A DNA stretch of 64,000 nt from Panicum virgatum (GCF_016808335.1 NC_053148.1:2423001-2487000), one strand, 5' to 3'; numbered from the stretch's first letter, positions 41,760 through 54,507 are shown. Made by a program: numbers and translations. The notes: generated from the letters alone by a model not told the origin.

Positions 41760-44700
41760 ATTACAATTGGAGGTACTTATGCCTTTGACACTTGAATCTT
41801 CAAGGAATCTCCTTGAATAACTACCATTTGGTTTAGGCAATAATACGTACTAGATAAAAAAAAGGGAGTAAATTGCATGGAGGAGGTCCAACAACTTGTG
41901 AGGTCTGTGTGGATCTGTCCAAGAAATTAACAGTGGTGTAAAACACATCCACGATCTTGCTTAAGTGTACTGTTCTAGGTTCAGTCTGCACTTGGTGTAC
42001 TAGCATTGAGGTGTTTTGTAATTCTCTAAACATGATAATCCGAATAATCACGTAAGACAAAATTAAGATAAGTGTAGGTGTGCTGCACATTGATGTTGGT
42101 TCCTGCTTAGTTCTTGCAAAATGGGCTGCATGCTTACAATGCAGAACAAAATGATGAAAGCCATAGTTTTGGTAGTTGAAATACAGAATTGAAACAACTA
42201 CTTCACAATGTAAATATATTGTCATAATCTCTGAAGAAAAAGAGAAACAATTACTTCGGCTGGCTGTGGCTGGTAGCTGGTGCTGATTTGTTATCAGAGA
42301 TGGTTGGTGGCTGGTAGCTGATGCTGATTTCGTGTGAGAAAAAACACTGCTAGTTGGCTGGTTGACAAGCCAACCGAACAAAGCGAATGTTGTATGTTGT
42401 TGTGGACAATAGGACAGCATCCTGTCCTTACTGAAGAGTCGTCAGTTCTTTGTCTTCTTGGTGTCTCTGTTCTTACTTTTCGCTGCTTTTCTCTTCCTGG
42501 CTGTTGCTACCTCTCAATTGTTTCTGTGGTGAGTGGACACTGCGACACATGCATCCTGATATAAAAGAAAGGCTCTGGCAATGGTGTTGCATGATCCCTA
42601 GGCACCTGGTTGATGACAGGTACAAAGTGGACTTACAAATCACCTAAGCAAATAGCTTCAGCTGAGTAATGACAGGTTGAAAAGATTCATCATTAAAATT
42701 GGAAGGTCCCCCATCCCCCACACATCTTGGCCGGTTACAGGTTCCAAGTCAGCCTTCCTGATTTTACATCTTTTCTTGTTATGCCCAGGGTCTTTACAAT
42801 ACACAGGGAACCTCTACACCATGCTTGGATACCTTCGATCTCCCTGAAAATCTTGTGGTTGCCGGCTCCTAGATTTCTTAGATCTATCAACCTTCTTCTC
42901 ACGCACTAGTGGTTTAACCTCAACACCATTCATCTTCTCCCGGTGGGTCTTGTCTCGTTGGCATTATATATGTTGGGCAAAATAGGCAATCTCGTCCTTC
43001 AACTTTTGCTCTAAGGTCAAGTTCGTCCCTATACTTTTGAGAAGGTAAATTTAGTCCTCGAACTCTGGTTTTCGAGATCAATTTCATCCTCCATCTGAGT
43101 TGGGCATCCACGTAGGCACCCAACTCATCCAGACGCATCTAAAATGTCATGCGTATGCGTACCCCTCATTCCAATCAGCTCACCACCAGCTAACTCATTT
43201 TTATTTAGGTCACTAGTAAGTTATCTTATATTGTTCAACAGAGAAACATGCATTTACGTAATTGTTTGGCTCATCTGAGATTGTGAACATGGCGGCACAA
43301 CCATGTCGACATGGAATACCTGAGACTTGCCAATGTAATCACAAACGTGGTTATTGTAATTAGTGGAGGCAGGCGTAGATTGTGTTCATCTTCACGATAG
43401 ATCTGAGGTAGCACTCCTAGTGAAGACTGGGTAATTTTGTGTTGCAACTCTGCCTGGGGGGCTACGTCCAAGGTCCAATCGTCCACTCGCTCGTTCGCCC
43501 AATAAAAATTTTGGCGAAAACTGGAGAGATCATTATCAGTTCTGTATGTGCACGCACGGTGTGCGTTATCAGACTTGTCATTTGCATCGTATACATCTGT
43601 GTACTATGATTTGGTTCACTGCTCTGTCCATTAGCTGGTCACTCTGTCACTCATTAGGGGTGATGCAACCACAAATCGAAAACTGGTTTTATGAGCATAG
43701 AGTAACTCACATCCTACTTGTTAGCCTGCTCGTTTTAACTGGGTAATTTGATCTCCCCACATGAGAGTTGGAGGCCATATACTTAGTCTTATGTCTAGTT
43801 TATGTCCACCTAGACTGGCCTAATTTTTGAAGCCGTCACTCGCGATCGCGGCGCGTCGTACTCGCGACCGTGACTCGTAGCGAACCGGCCGGCACACGCG
43901 GCGTCGTCCGATACACGCACCGGCACCGCAGGCCCGCAGCCTGTCCAGAAGTCTAGTCCAAACCAAACCTGCACGCCGATGGAACTTGGAAGCCGTGGCC
44001 CGGACACGTCTCGCACGCGAGCCACTAGCAGCAGGGGCCAGGTAAACAGAGGCCAGGTCGCCAGGAAGAAGAAGCAGCAGCTTGGGCGGAATCCACATGG
44101 GAACATACTCACATACCCACCCGTTCTCTACAGATTTTTGAAGTTTGGAAAGGAAAATCAAGGTGCCTCGACGTGGTTAAGGTTAACTTAACCTCTGCTG
44201 CGTGCTAGCTACTGTGACTTGTAATCTACCACGACGACATGATGCACGCATCCATGTTCTTGTTCTTGGTCGATCAAATCAAGCCCAAGCGCCGGCTGGG
44301 GATCTCCGGGCGCAGAGGAAGAAGTTGCGAGACCCCAGATCCACCACCTTCTCCTCGGGCCTCAAACCTGACAAAATCCAAAAGATTGACAGATTTTAGG
44401 ATGCCAAGATTACTGATTCTGAATTCAGAACGAAGTTCTTCAGGGGGAAAGAAAAAAATTCATATGACTAAGCTCGAGTTCGCGCACTCACTCTCGAGGG
44501 AGTACTTGGAGAAATGCAGCTCGAAGCCGTGTTGATCGGTCAGCCATGCATCTCTGATTGGAGCTGCAGTCGTCAACAACTGTCATGTGACTTGAGCATG
44601 TTCATCCGCAGATCTATGTAGAATATATTTCAGATATGGTCCTTGAGGACCTGATCATTTGTCATTTATATATGCAGCTCTCCTAGGTAGCTGTTTGAAT

Positions 44701-45380
44701 TGTGCCGCCTGAAATTATTGATTGGCTCATCATCCTTCGTCCCAACAATTTTATATGGTAGTACACTGTGTGCACAAATTAATGTTTTTACACGTACAGT
44801 ACCTATTCAGATTCAGATTCTGCATGTGAGAGAAACTAAAAAACATACGAGGAATAATAATCGTCCCTTTTTTTCCCACTATGATTATTCACCTCTTATC
44901 TTGGTAACACTATGGTTATATTCACATTAAACACATATCTTGGTAACTTGTAACGCGCGTCAGAATAAAGATAGCTAAATAAATAAAACTAATTAAGCTA
45001 GGCTGTCACCTCTGATGGCCAGTAAAGCTAGCGTTTTTAACTGAAATTACTACTAACTTCCTTGCATGATCTGGGCATCTTTCCTGCATCAAAAGCCGGT
45101 CTGCCGGTGCAAGTTACGTCCGTCCCTCCCTGTGTATCCGATACCGTCCACTCATTTTATTTCCAAGTGCTAGCTGTATATGTATGCCATGCCACGTAAG
45201 AACAACGTGCGCAAGCTTTACCATGTATGACCGCGAACAGTATAGCACGCTGTCAGGATCTGACGAAATTGGTGGAGACATTTAATAGTACTAAAAGATC
45301 ACATATTATCGAGAAATTTTTACTAAAAACTTGCAATCACCACAAGCATGCAACAGTACCCAGTACTATATGAGAGCAAG
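41760..45380. other. Mostly unassigned intergenic DNA
   Basis: No convincing gene is seen. 42930-43150 contains phrases such as ACTTTTGAGAAGGTAAATTT and CCACGTAGGCA, reminiscent of degraded DNA-element termini. 43820-44060 is a GC-rich stretch without a recognisable protein. A short MITE is listed separately. Confidence 0.5.
42255..42378. mobile_element. Short MITE, TTCGGCTGGC termini
   Basis: About 124 bp with inverted ends TTCGGCTGGC and GCCAACCGAA. The interior has two copies of a GGCTGGTAGCTG-TGCTGATTT unit. This composition is common in grass genomes. No clear TSD was found. Confidence 0.65.
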
Positions 45381-45381
45381 T

Positions 45382-45678
45382 TCAGTATGGTGCATGCATA
45401 TGGTTTGAGAACACATCTGATCGGCTTCCCCATTGGAGACTGCCGTATCTAGACATCTCTTTAATTAATTCACTCTGAAGTGATGCATGACGACTGCGTA
45501 CCTCCTCCATTTCTTGGAAGAACTCCGTGTGGATCTGCCCATAGTACATGAATTTCTGTGATAGCCTTTCCTTACAAGCAATGTTCTGCAGGCTACTCTT
45601 CCGGCATGGTTCCTCAGCACCTAACATGCGCTGACCTGGCACCCTGCCTATGGCCACCGCGTCGCCGTCAGCCAGCAC
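45382..45678 (-). CDS. Unrecognised open reading frame, possibly a gene or gene fragment
   Basis: A minus-strand frame of 98 codons with mixed, protein-like composition (CRKSSLQNIACKERLSQKFM and YYGQIHTEFFQEMEE). A good splice donor (GTACGC) follows EMEE at about 45506, so it could be an exon. I recognise no family, and no partner exons are evident nearby. It may be chance or a captured fragment. Confidence 0.2.
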   Translation of the reverse strand: MLADGDAVAIGRVPGQRMLGAEEPCRKSSLQNIACKERLSQKFMYYGQIHTEFFQEMEEVRSRHASLQSELIKEMSRYGSLQWGSRSDVFSNHMHAPY

Positions 45679-46278
45679 CGACCATACGAAAATCTAGAGA
45701 GCATCCATCCATGCTGCTAGCTGATTGCCCTGGACAAATTTGCTTTCATCTCTCTGTCATTTTCAGACCGGATTGCCAGCGTCAATCAATCAATCAATCA
45801 ACCAAACTACGAACATATACTGCTAGATAGTAGCAAGCATGCATGGACGACGACGATGGGCTCATACAGTAGGAGTAGATCTATTGGCGTGTGCCAGACG
45901 ATCGAGTACCTGTACCTACTACGTATTGAACAAGTGGCAGTTGCACCGGTATGGGGAACCATGTTCTTGGTCAACAGATACAGCCGCAGCAATCAGGGAA
46001 AAAGTTGCAGATACAGCAAGGAAAGTGCAACATAAAGTGCTGACAGAAAGAGCAAGAGAAGATTTTCTTTCTTTCAAGGTTCAAGCTTTCATCTCACTGC
46101 TGATGAAATGCCAAGTCTCTGGCAGCTACCTTGCGGTTTGTACTTGTATTACTAGTGTTCACCTCGATCACTCATTATTAGCTCGACATATTCTGCAACT
46201 TATGTTTCATTTACACTGAACTCACATCCTACTTACAGGCCTTTAGTCTCTTTACAAGTAAATAAAGGTTAAACAAAC

Positions 46279-46300
46279 CCACACCCACACCCACACCCAA
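46279..46300. repeat. (CCCACA)n microsatellite
   Basis: About three and a half copies of the hexamer CCCACA. Confidence 0.9.
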
Positions 46301-47278
46301 AAATAAAGTGGTAAAATTTATATATGGAGGGCCACAAATTTCCAGTGCTGCTTCGGTGCTAAGCCAAGGCAGACGGACCCTGGGGTCACGGCATAAAGGA
46401 CAAATTGACCCCAGAGAAAGACTCGGCTCAGAAATATACAACCTCATCATCAGAAGCAGATCAGGTTGCCCCGATCCTGATCCCTGAGACTCAGTCAAGT
46501 GATGGCCACTTGCCCACTTGCGCGATAAGGTTGCCCTGACAGTAACCTCACAGGGTGAAGTGAAAGCTACAATTAAAAGCTGCTTTTATACCCGTGTCAT
46601 AATCACCCAATAAGTAAGTAGTACGTCCACGCTGAATGTCCCCGTCGTTGCAACTGGTTGCAGCCCGCAGATTCGCCCTTTGCAGCGGCTGCGCCTCGCA
46701 TCTGGTTGCTGGCCGTGATTTTCGCCCTTTGCAGCAGTTGCGCATCCATCTAAGATGGCTGCTCGCCGGGCCCATGGTGATCGCGGCAACGCTTCGGCCA
46801 TGGCGTGAGCGGCAGCCGTGCGCACAGCAGCCGTGGGAGAGCTCGTCGAGGGCAGGTGAGAAAACGTAATGGCCTGGGCCTTGGGCAACGAAGCGTTCAG
46901 TTGGGAAAGAAGATAGTAAGAGCCAAGGGTAGAATGGTAAGTTCCGATAGCAGGTAAATAAAATTGAATAGAATAATGACCGCAGTGTTTTACAGCCAAT
47001 TACCATGTTTATACGGTGTCTTTGGGCAAAGACATCTATTTTTGATGGTCTGTAGCAAAAACCACCATTTTTGAGTGTCCATCAGCTAATTTTTCCCTTA
47101 AGTTGGTGACGAGGTGACAACAGCAAAATATTGTCAGTTGTCACCCCGTAGCAACGCACGGGCATATACCTAATCACCCAATAAGTAGTACGTCGACGGA
47201 AATGGTCTCTAGCGGCACCTGTTGATTCATTGGCAAGTAACGGAACAACGTGGGGGTCCCACACGCGCAAAGATCATG
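46301..47278. other. Unassigned DNA with a dispersed 30-bp repeat
   Basis: The phrase AATCACCCAATAAGTA, followed by AGTACGTC, occurs at about 46603 and 47173, bracketing 570 bp. That block includes a small GC-rich part with two near-copies of TTCGCCCTTTGCAGC. It may be an unrecognised element; no gene is seen. Confidence 0.4.
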
Positions 47279-47322
47279 AACAGTAACTGCCCAGAAAATG
47301 AACAGTAACTGCCCAGAAAATG
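47279..47322. repeat. Tandem repeat, 2 x 22 bp
   Basis: The unit AACAGTAACTGCCCAGAAAA plus TG is present twice in tandem. Confidence 0.95.
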
Positions 47323-47880
47323 TACAGGCGTCTTCGTCGGGTGTATAAGGACCGAGGAGATTATCGCTGTCAATCGACCTCTGCCCTTCATTTCACATGA
47401 ATGCATTGCAGCCCAAGAGTCTCAGGCTATAGATGTTGATGGCAGGGATACCAATTTTCAGATGAGCCACAAGATGTAAATAACGCGACAGATCGTTTAC
47501 TTACAGTGATATCTGATCAGATACATAAAAAGATTTCGATTTTTTTTTGACAACTAACAAGATTACGACTTTATTCCATGGTCCATGCACAGTGCCGTCT
47601 TATTGGTTACACCTGAATTTCAGGTTATTCACAGGAAACATACTGGAGGCAAATGCTATGTCTGGTGCAACACAAGCCTCGAGCATGTATATGTTTTATA
47701 CATTGTTTGCGATAGCTCAGCTTGATCTCCATAGACACGAGGGAAGTAATATTACACCAAAATTGAGCAAACTGGAAGTAACAGTTGGCTCAGAAAAATA
47801 TACAAGGCCAGTGGACCAATGGACGCCGTTCCGTCGTGCTGCTTAGAGCTCATCGAGCTCCCGTGTCCAGAAAAGTGAGA

Positions 47881-50724
47881 TCAAGATTCCTGGGGAACTT
47901 CAAACCTCGAGGGTGTGTCGATTCCCATCATGCACATGAGTCCCGATATCAAGATGATAAGAAGCACTATCCCCTGTGACATAGTAGACAAGTGTGAGAA
48001 AATAATGCAAGTATTCAATGATTATTCTACAAGTGAGCCTGCTTTCAGAATAAAGCTAACAAGTAATGGAACAGAGTACAATTAACAGCTTACAACAAAA
48101 GCTCCTTCCAGAAGACTTGATTTGACTAGGCACTCCCCATCACATTTGCTCTGGCCAGCTTTTGTATCATTAATCTTCTTCTCTGCAAGATGCCTACTTA
48201 GTGGCAAGCTGGAAGGGCTCTCCAGTAAACCAGATGGTTGAGAAGCATAGAGAATCGTGTATTTAGCCCCCGAGTGCTCCAGTAACTCAACCAGCTGGGC
48301 AAGCAACTCTCCTGCCATGCCATTGTAAAAATATAGCTTTCAGCATTACAACTGAACGTGAAAGAATAGTACTAGGAGTCTTTAACCTAACCTTCAGATT
48401 TCACAAGGCGTCCTAATCTCTGGAAACCACCACTACAGAAGACAATTAGACCAGTCCGTCCAAACGGGTTCGCTCTCCCTGACACTACCAAGTCCTGCAA
48501 CATATGTATGAGAAAATATAGAACAGAAGCAAAACTAGAAAAAAAATATAACAACTTACATTGATAGCATCCATGTTTGGATATTTGTACAGATCTTGAC
48601 CACTTACAGTACACTTGTCTGTGTAGGTAATATCGTTTCTTTCAAAACCACTGTTACAGTTCGCAGCAAAGCCAGATAGCAATGAGCTCTCCAATTTCTC
48701 ATCATCTGATGTGGAAACATAGGGGAATGCCATGGAAAAATTTGAACTTGTGAAGGAGAGCTGGTAGAAGCATAGTGATTATAAGCAATTGAAAATGTGG
48801 TGCTCCAGTCAAACAAACTGAGAGAGAGAGAAAACGAGTATCTATGATTACCTTCAATCTATCTGCTAAAGCTGGATCAACTTGGTTATCTTTAGATATG
48901 TCTGCTGATTGTAGCTATGGGGAAAAAAGAACTAGTCAATGGTCAGTGACAACAGCAGCAATGGCTGCCTTAGTAATAACTTCACAATATAGATGTAAAG
49001 GTGGATAATTTACTAGTTCTAGAGCTTTATGGAATCAACAAACACTATTTATTAGAAATATTGGCTTTTAATTTTCAAATTTATGCACAAGCCAGTTTTA
49101 AAAAGCATTTAAATCAAATAATACTCGCAAAAGCAGATTATCAAACCAGTAAATAGTAAATGAGTTTGAATAAGTACCGTTGAGCCAATAAAAATAACGG
49201 CAACATCAACATTCCTCTGAGCAGCCTCCCTTGAACACTAAGAATAAAATCAAGACATCAGGGAACTAATTTAACTTGTTTCGATGCAAGAGCTGATAAT
49301 TTAGAAATTGCGTGTGAGCTAAAGTTTCGCCAATGGGAATACTTACAATAAAGTTTGACCAGCCACCTTCTGCAAGAACAGATTTAGCCAAACTCTTTGA
49401 AGATACAGTCTGATAGTGGACTACTTCCTTAGTATCATCAGAACGGCTGGAAGAAAAAGGTCGATGGAATGTAAGTAAATTCTAGAGTAGTGAACTGACA
49501 TGTGCAGTTGTGCTTCCAAAAATAATCATTTGAAGGTACAAGAAATATTTAAGATTAGTTAATAAGTTAGGTTCGAGTCAGCAATTATGTGAACTGATAA
49601 GACACCAAATTAAAGCAGGGTATCACTGGATCTAGTCAGCATGTAACTGAACTCAGGTCAATTTATAAGACTGATGGCTAATTTGGAACATCAGCGTACT
49701 GGGAAGAAAAGTATGGCATCCATCATGTGCATAAGAGTCCAAGTGCAAAACATAACCTAGGTCCTAGGCAGCTAGGTTGAGTAATGGTCATTGGTCACAA
49801 TGTATTGCTGCATGAATGTAATGTAATCTGATAAAAGAAACTCCAGAGTGCTGAGCCTTCATTGTTTTGTTTAATTGAACTCACAGCTTCAAATTTCATT
49901 GGGAATCATTGCAATTAGAGAGCAGATACGGTCCCAAATAATAAGAGCCAAAAGTAACCCCAGGCTTTAGTACTGCAGCATCAATAGTTTTGAGCACAAG
50001 CTACAGTATGCCACGATGTTCACTGCGTGACATCAAAGACAATTTTACCATTAGTTTTCCCACTTTTCATTTTTCAAAGGGTCATCGAATTTATGAATTC
50101 CCTAGGCCTGTATGTCAAGAGTCTTGAATTTTCAACGGTATGTTGGACGAACATCATTTTAAAAAGTAAATGTAAAAAATCGTCTGATGTAAATATAACA
50201 TTGGAATGCAAAGATCAAGCTGCACTAAGCTGCTATTTCCTCCTGTAAGATGTGCTATGTTATTTCTACAGCACGGGAGCCGACAGACAAAGTTTAAGCA
50301 CACAAAGTGGAGCCTTAAACACACAAGCTAATTATCACATTGATTCATGATTGAGCCATGGTATATACTACTTATATTTAACAAGGCGACACTGAACAAA
50401 CTGCAATGAAGAAACTATACTCAAACAAAGATCAGGGAAAAAAATCATGTGTAAGACAACGCATTGTATACCAAACCATAAAGGTCTCTACTTTCTAAAT
50501 GAAGCAGAGCAGCCGCCGGAACCCCAACATTGACACCACCCATCTCAATACCTCATCTAGCAGGGGATCTCATGGCACTTATTAGTGACGGAGAGATGAG
50601 CGGAACGAGTTACCCACCCGTAATTCTTGGGCGCCCAGAGGAACGCTGGCGCCGTGACCGGCGCCGCCGAAGCCACCTGAGCTGCGGCCAGCAACACCGC
50701 CAGCGCCGCCCATGCCGCCGCCAT
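47881..50724 (-). CDS. V-ATPase accessory subunit S1/Voa1-like type I membrane protein, 8 exons
   Basis: Exons on the minus strand: 50724-50618, 49446-49347, 49237-49178, 48914-48852, 48760-48560, 48494-48392, 48311-48094 and 47973-47881. All are GT-AG and in phase; the total is 945 nt, giving 314 aa. The N-terminus is a signal peptide (MAAAWAALAVLLAAAQVASA) followed by APAFLWAPKNYG. The luminal part has VVHYQTVSSKSLAKSVLAEG, NVDVAVIFIG, SSNFSMAFPYVSTSDDEKLE, FGRTGLIVFCSGG and ELLEHSGAKYTILYASQP. The last exon is one transmembrane helix (GIVLLIILISGLMCMMGI) with a short tail TPSRFEVPQES. This layout fits plant relatives of yeast Voa1/Big1 and animal Ac45, which help assemble the V-ATPase membrane sector in the ER; that role here is inferred. 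A copy of promoter and exon 1 lies at 54.8-56.0 kb. Confidence 0.85.
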
Positions 50725-50976
50725 CTGATCGAATCGATTCCGGCCGACCGCCCAAAGAAATGAGGAAACCGGATGGCCAAAATCGAGGTGGGGGTACTGC
50801 GCACGGAGATCTTACCTTTTGGGCGGAGCAGGGATCCGAGATTGGGTCCGGGGTCGCCGCGGCCGTGATTTCTGAATAACGGAATCCGTATCGCTAATTC
50901 TGGTGGTGACGAGGGACAGCAACCGCGCTTTTTACTCGTGAGGGTGAGGCTGACGTGTGGGCCTGGAACTCAGTCT
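49858..50976 (-). repeat. Segment duplicated at 54845-55987
   Basis: Covers part of intron 1, exon 1 and the proximal upstream region of the V-ATPase accessory gene. The paired copy is in the same orientation about 5 kb away. Confidence 0.88.
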
Positions 50977-51014
50977 GAGCAGAGGCCGCTGCAGATGGCT
51001 AGCAAGTTGAATAA

Positions 51015-51567
51015 GGGGCTGTTTGGTTCCCTTCGGATTATATAATCTGAAAAGTGGCACGTTACCCTATAAAATCTAACGGGAGGTTGATAACGGGAGA
51101 TAGGCCCTGTTTAGTTCCGCTTAACGAAAAAAGCCGTAAACAAAAAATTTTGCGAAGGAATTTTACTAATTTGAAATACTAAATGAAGTCTATTTACAAA
51201 ATTTTTTTCATGGATAGACTGTAAATCGCGAGACGATTCTAATGAGCCTACTTAATCCATGTTTGCAACAGTGGTGCTACAGTACCATCCGCTAATTATT
51301 AATTAATCATGGATTAATTAACATCATTAGATTCGTCTCGTGATTTACAACTCATCTGTGCAAAAAGTTTTGCAAATAGACTTCATTTAGTACTTTAAAT
51401 TACCTAGATTCCTTTGCAAATTTTTTTTGTGTTTACACCACATCGGATCTAAACAGGGCCATAGTGTCTTGCGGCACGTTATCAAGACAAGAGAATCCGG
51501 GGCGTTTGGTACACTATGCAGATTCTAGCTCCCGGATAATATAATCTGAAGGAAACCAAACGCCCCC
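51015..51567. mobile_element. Tourist-like MITE interrupted by a second MITE
   Basis: The outer element starts GGGGCTGTTTGGTTCCCTTC and ends as the imperfect complement (GAAACCAAACGCCCCC). It is flanked by TAA at 51012-51014 and 51568-51570, typical of PIF/Harbinger Tourist elements. Its own sequence is only about 190 bp (51015-51102 plus 51464-51567); the middle is another element. Confidence 0.88.
51103..51460. mobile_element. MITE nested inside the Tourist-like MITE
   Basis: A 358-bp element with perfect terminal repeats GGCCCTGTTTAG and CTAAACAGGGCC, flanked by ATA (51100-51102 and 51461-51463). The interior carries GCGAGACG-TTCTAATGAGCC and, inverted, CATTAGATTCGTCTCG, which relates it to the elements at 7712 and 15170. 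Confidence 0.9.
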
Positions 51568-52096
51568 TAAGTATAACTTGTTGTTTTTAGAAAAATACGA
51601 TGCCACACTCCCTTTTACCCCAAAGATTTCATTTCCATGTCAAAATATTTTTAACTTCGGCCTATCAACATTTATGATATACTTACCTCTGTTATGGAAT
51701 ATTTTGTCATCTGCTAGTTTATTTCTAAAATAAAATGTGATAAATAAAAAAAGAAAAAATATTAAATAGATACACTACAAAATATTTTTCGAGAAAAACC
51801 AAAATTAACCTATATATTTTATGTCTTGTACTCCATTTATTTCAAATTGTAAGAGAAGCGCACGGTAAAGAAAGAGTAAAATGCATAAGCTACCAATTCT
51901 CGGAGCTGGCAGTGTGTCACTTAGATCCCAAACTTAGTAAACTAGGAATGCAGATCTCTAAACTTGGCTAGGATATTATCTAGGTCTCAAGATCACTCTT
52001 TAAGACCATCTCCAACTTATTGTCTAAAAGTCTTGCATATTCGCTGTTCCTCCACTTTTCCAACTATCCTCTTCTATCTACATTAGCACTATAAGG
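51568..52096. other. Unassigned AT-rich DNA with possible element ends
   Basis: Contains GAGTAAAATGCAT at about 51874, matching the left terminus of the Mutator-type element at 59569, and CCATCTCCAACTT at about 52005. No complete element is visible. Confidence 0.4.
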
Positions 52097-52104
52097 GGCG
52101 GATC

Positions 52105-52650
52105 TAGAGATGGCAATGGTTACCCGAAATCCGAGTACCCGACGGGTTTTACCCGATATAAAGGCGGGTATGGAATGACTTCTCCACCCGTGGGTACGTT
52201 AATGGGCACAATCTTATACCCGTCGGGTACGCGGGTGCGGGTATGGGTGCATACTACCCATACCCGCGTACCCATGGGTAATTTATATCCGGCTCAACCA
52301 TACATTTATTCTACATAATTAAGCAAACATGAGTGTATATTGGGCTAAAATATGGTCAACTTTCATGTTTTTATGTCATTTATTATTTTCTTCAATTTAT
52401 TTATTCACATTTAGTGATTTGTTATTTTAATTATGCCATTGTTTATTAAATTTGTGCTATTTAAACATGTGTGTTGTGAGTAGTTAATCGGATATGGGTT
52501 ACCCGGGTTTTTTTACCCACGCGGGTACGGGTATGGGTAAAATTTCATACCCGTGAGCGGGTATGGGTATTCTAGCGGGTATTATTTTTGTTCGCGGGTC
52601 CGGGTATGGAATGGCAATACCCGACGAGTATTTACCCGTTGCCATCCCTA
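52105..52650. mobile_element. hAT non-autonomous element with TACCCG arrays
   Basis: A 546-bp element starting TAGAGATGGCAA and ending TTGCCATCCCTA. It is flanked by GGCGGATC (52097-52104) and GGCGGACC (52651-52658), an 8-bp duplication with one change. Subterminal regions are dense arrays of TACCCG/CGGGTA in both orientations around an AT-rich core. The architecture is the same as the element at 24356-24900. Confidence 0.9.
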
Positions 52651-53094
52651 GGCGGACCTAGGTCTAGGGTTTCCTGGTCCGTCGTGACACAGTCCTGACA
52701 TGTGGGACCCGTTTGTCAATAATAAATCTGACACGGCCTCTAGCTCTGTTCGATCCCAGCCCTCCATGTGGCTCGGTGCGGCTGCCGTCAGCCAGGTAAC
52801 GGCGCAGCAGGTGACCCACGCAAGGCCCGCTGATGGTGCGGAAGCCGGCACCGCAACGCGCCGCAGCCGGACCGACAAAAGAACGGAGCCTCTGCGCGGA
52901 GAGTCTTTTTTCCACCATCAAATTTTCGTCCACCACACCACCACGGCGAATTCCAAGCCAGGTTTATATGTCCGAAACGTCGTCAAGTCTCAAGAGCTTG
53001 CGGTGGCGCGACAGTGGGTACCCGGGCCGTGTCCCTCCCTGTTGCGTTCGTCCCAAGTCCCAACGCATCCATTCGGAAACATTGCGGAGCCTCT

Positions 53095-53763
53095 GGGCGT
53101 GTTTGATATCAAGACTGTGCAAGGCCTGGCCAGCGAGCCAGGCCCAGGCCAGCCACGGCCCGGCCTGCGGTGCACAAGTGCACTTATTTGATTTGCATGT
53201 AGCATTTGGGCTAGATTATTACTTTTCTGTGTTTGATTCACAGCCAGCAGCCTGGCCCAACCCCAACTACCATCAACTACCAAAACGAGATGATGTTTGA
53301 TTCCAGCCAATCCAGCATGGCCCATGGATTCACAACTCAACATATTTCAACAGCAACACATGAAAATAGCAAAGTTCATATGATCAGGTCTGAAATAATA
53401 GGCCTCAGATAATTACCCAACATCATCGGCCATTTCAAAATAACAACATTGAGTTGGAGTTAGAGTTGACCAACACCAGTTTTCATCATCACACAGTTAT
53501 CATCAACCGAACATAATTAACAGAAGGAGCACCAGCAGACAGAAGCAACCAACACAGAAAAGTAGTAAGGACATTAGATGATGTGATATGAGATTATGAG
53601 AAAGGTAGTAAGGACAGTAATGATTTGCCTCAGATTCAATTTGCCTTTTCATTTAGTCTATTAACTTGGAGCATAAGGGACCTAAAAAGGTAGGCAATCT
53701 GTACAGTCATGAAGGCCATGAGAGCAGTGACCAACATCCAGCCCAGCAATCAAACACGCCCCA
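53095..53763. mobile_element. Probable PIF/Harbinger-related element ends
   Basis: Inverted ends GGGCGTGTTTGAT (53095) and ATCAAACACGCCCC (53750-53763) bracket 669 bp. The inner TGTTTGAT motif recurs near 53231 and 53295. No matching TSD was found, so this may be a MITE or one end of the neighbouring transposase-bearing element. Confidence 0.55.
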
Positions 53764-53847
53764 AGTATTCATATGCCCAGATCCTGACAAGTTACTTGGG
53801 CATGGATGTTATTCACGGTTCGATGACCGTCATGAAAAATAGTTTCA

Positions 53848-54264
53848 TCATATGCCTAGTACCTCAAATGTTGCCCCACTAAGGTCCTTCAACTTGGCTA
53901 CCTTAGCCCACTTTTGTTTCCACTTTCTCAGATGATTGTACACCTGAGTTGGACTAACAGCCACCCCACTGTAGTCCCTAAGAGCCTTAGCTACAGCATT
54001 GACATCCTTATCTTTGTATGTCTTGTCAGTCCTAGACCCCTCAGACACAATCTGGGCCATCCTCATTAGGACAAAACCAGAAGTGTTGTTATTCCACCTC
54101 ATGGGTCCTTACTGTCCTACAGCAACTGCAGGCTCACCATTAGGTGGTCCCCCATCCAGGTCAAACAAAGCAGGTTGTGCTGGCTGACCAAGTGCCGCTG
54201 CACCTTGCATCAAGGTAGCAGCAGGTACAAACGCAGCATCGACATCACCATTACTAGCAGCCAT
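53848..54264 (-). pseudogene. Myb/SANT-like DNA-binding protein of a PIF/Harbinger element, one stop
   Basis: The ATG at 54264 opens a frame with an in-frame TAA at 54109-54111 and continues to 53848. The second part has FVLMRMAQIVSEGSRTDKTY, KDVNAVAKALRDYSG and VSPTQVYNHLRKWKQKWAKV, the Myb/SANT-like domain found in grass PIF/Harbinger ORF1 products, which act with the transposase. It sits downstream, on the same strand, of the transposase remnant at 54508-54845. Inactive. Confidence 0.75.
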
Positions 54265-54273
54265 CCTACCATT

Positions 54274-54386
54274 GTAAAAGGTACAGAAGCAATGAAGCAC
54301 AAATAACCACTGTAAAAGGTACACAAGCAATGAAGCACAAATAACCACCGTAAAAGGTACACAAGCAATGAAGCACAAATAACCAA
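54274..54386. repeat. Tandem repeat, 3 x 38 bp
   Basis: Three units with the core GTAAAAGGTACACAAGCAAT start at 54274, 54312 and 54350, inside the PIF/Harbinger remnant. Confidence 0.95.
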
Positions 54387-54507
54387 ATTGCAACATGGTC
54401 TCAGACATAGCATTGTAAGACTACATCAACAATCCACCACACATTAGTTCCATATCCAGGGTCTACCAAATTATTTACACATCCATGACATACAAGTAAA
54501 TCAAGTT

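Noticed and set aside
46548..47006. Minus frames of 152 and 137 codons
   Set aside because: No conserved motif, and two frames overlap over GC-rich repeats. Not supported as a gene.
52700..53343. Plus frames of 163 and 155 codons and a minus frame of 117 codons
   Set aside because: They cross the boundary of an element at 53095 and have no recognisable domain.
54274..54386. Regularly spaced repeats that could suggest a CRISPR-like array
   Set aside because: The 38-bp units are contiguous with no unique spacers, and this is a plant genome; they are ordinary tandem repeats.
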